Assembly (NCBI GenBank): GCA_009773515.1
Contig: WSXX01000018.1
Coordinates: 59,252 to 123,251, forward strand
DNA from: Bacteroidota bacterium
GTDB lineage: Bacteria; Bacteroidota; Bacteroidia; Bacteroidales; Lentimicrobiaceae
DNA: 64,000 bases
Reading direction: 5' to 3'
Shown here: positions 63,912-64,000 of the stretch, piece by piece
How positions within the stretch are numbered: position 1 is the first letter of the stretch
Layout: every line of letters begins with the position of its first letter
Made by a program: the position numbers and the translations under genes
The notes under the pieces: generated by a model
Databases searched by the model: none
Seen by the model: only the letters and a program-made list of their open reading frames with translations
What the model was told of the DNA's origin: nothing

Positions 63912-64000
63912 CGGTGACTTCTATATCCATGGTGGTTTCAACGCCACACTGTCCCGCATCCGGGGTAAAGGTGAAGGTGAAGAATCCGGCAATAGCCGTA
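63148..64000 (-). CDS. Front part of the same surface protein, 5' end outside window
   Basis: The frame is open to the window edge on the minus strand and stops at 63148, just after the frameshift point. It consists only of near-identical 69-residue repeats. Each has TPDAGQCGVETTMEIEVTDE, then IVPTFxQIGPLCQNSTAPDL, then PLISLEGITGxWTPATINT. They resemble the Ig-like/HYR-type repeats of large Bacteroidota adhesins. Two Cys per unit (GQCGV, PLCQN) could form a disulphide. ATG 63930 is internal, since the repeat continues upstream of it. The reading frame joins that of 61350-63164 only if the missing 68 bases are restored. Confidence 0.75.
   Translation of the reverse strand, partial: TAIAGFFTFTFTPDAGQCGVETTMDIEVTDEIVPTFVQIGPLCQNSTAPDLPLISLEGITGVWTPATINTAVAGFFTFTFTPDAGQCGVETTMEIEVTDEIVPTFAQIGPLCQNSTAPDLPLISLEGITGIWTPATINTAVAGFFTFTFTPDAGQCGVETTMEIEVTDEIVPTFVQIGPLCQNSTAPDLPLISLEGITGSWTPATINTTVAGTFTFTFTPDAGQCGVETTMEIEVTDEIVPTFTQIGPLCQNSTAPDLPLISLEGITGVWTPATINTTVAGNR

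Noticed and set aside
63145..64000. CRISPR array
   Set aside because: Spacing of 207 bases with no unique spacers, and the sequence codes for protein repeats.

Overview
The window looks like a piece of a chromosome from a free-living, polysaccharide-degrading Bacteroidota, most likely order Bacteroidales or a close relative. The grounds are SusC/SusD pairs, two hybrid two-component regulators (HTCS), Bacteroidota-type promoter -7 boxes (TAnnTTTG), secreted enzymes with type IX secretion (T9SS) C-terminal domains, and lipoprotein signal peptides. No rRNA, tRNA, CRISPR array, transposase or phage gene was seen.

Region 1 (1-25365, plus strand) is a mannan utilisation locus. It starts with the C-terminal part of an HTCS and continues with SusC, SusD and a surface glycan-binding lipoprotein. 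A strong hairpin follows, then a train of enzymes: GH26 mannanase with a T9SS tail, GH5-type mannanase, aldo/keto reductase, second GH26 with PKD, F5/8C and a T9SS-like tail, two GH2 enzymes of the beta-mannosidase/exo-glucosaminidase type flanking a small CBM6-like protein, a DUF5060-GH5 lipoprotein and an SGNH esterase. Region 2 (26098-31194, minus strand) is the intracellular mannobiose module: GH130 mannosylglucose phosphorylase, GPH-family sugar/cation symporter, cellobiose/mannobiose 2-epimerase and a short GH26 without a sorting tail. Together they suggest that mannan is cut outside the cell, oligosaccharides enter through SusCD, mannobiose is released and moved to the cytoplasm, epimerised to mannosyl-glucose and phosphorolysed to mannose-1-phosphate plus glucose. 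A sigma54-type response regulator (31568-32932) lies divergently upstream of this module.

Region 3 (33226-52800) is a beta-1,4-galactan locus. On the minus strand, in order of transcription, it holds GH53 endo-galactanase, GH2 beta-galactosidase, SusC, SusD, a SusE-like protein, a large clan GH-A enzyme (candidate GH147), galactokinase and a sodium/sugar symporter. A full-length HTCS is divergent from it. The operon runs from polymer cleavage to phosphorylation of galactose.

Region 4 (53046-64000) holds unlinked functions: a maltose-type O-acetyltransferase, a GT1-like glycosyltransferase, a ClC channel with CBS domains, a PAP2 phosphatase, exonuclease III, a serpin lipoprotein, and a repeat-rich T9SS type B surface protein that leaves the window and carries a 68-bp deletion frameshift. 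The intergenic spaces of regions 2 and 4 are rich in palindromic dispersed repeats. One of these (25437-25750) has a 121-bp MITE-like hairpin inserted in it.
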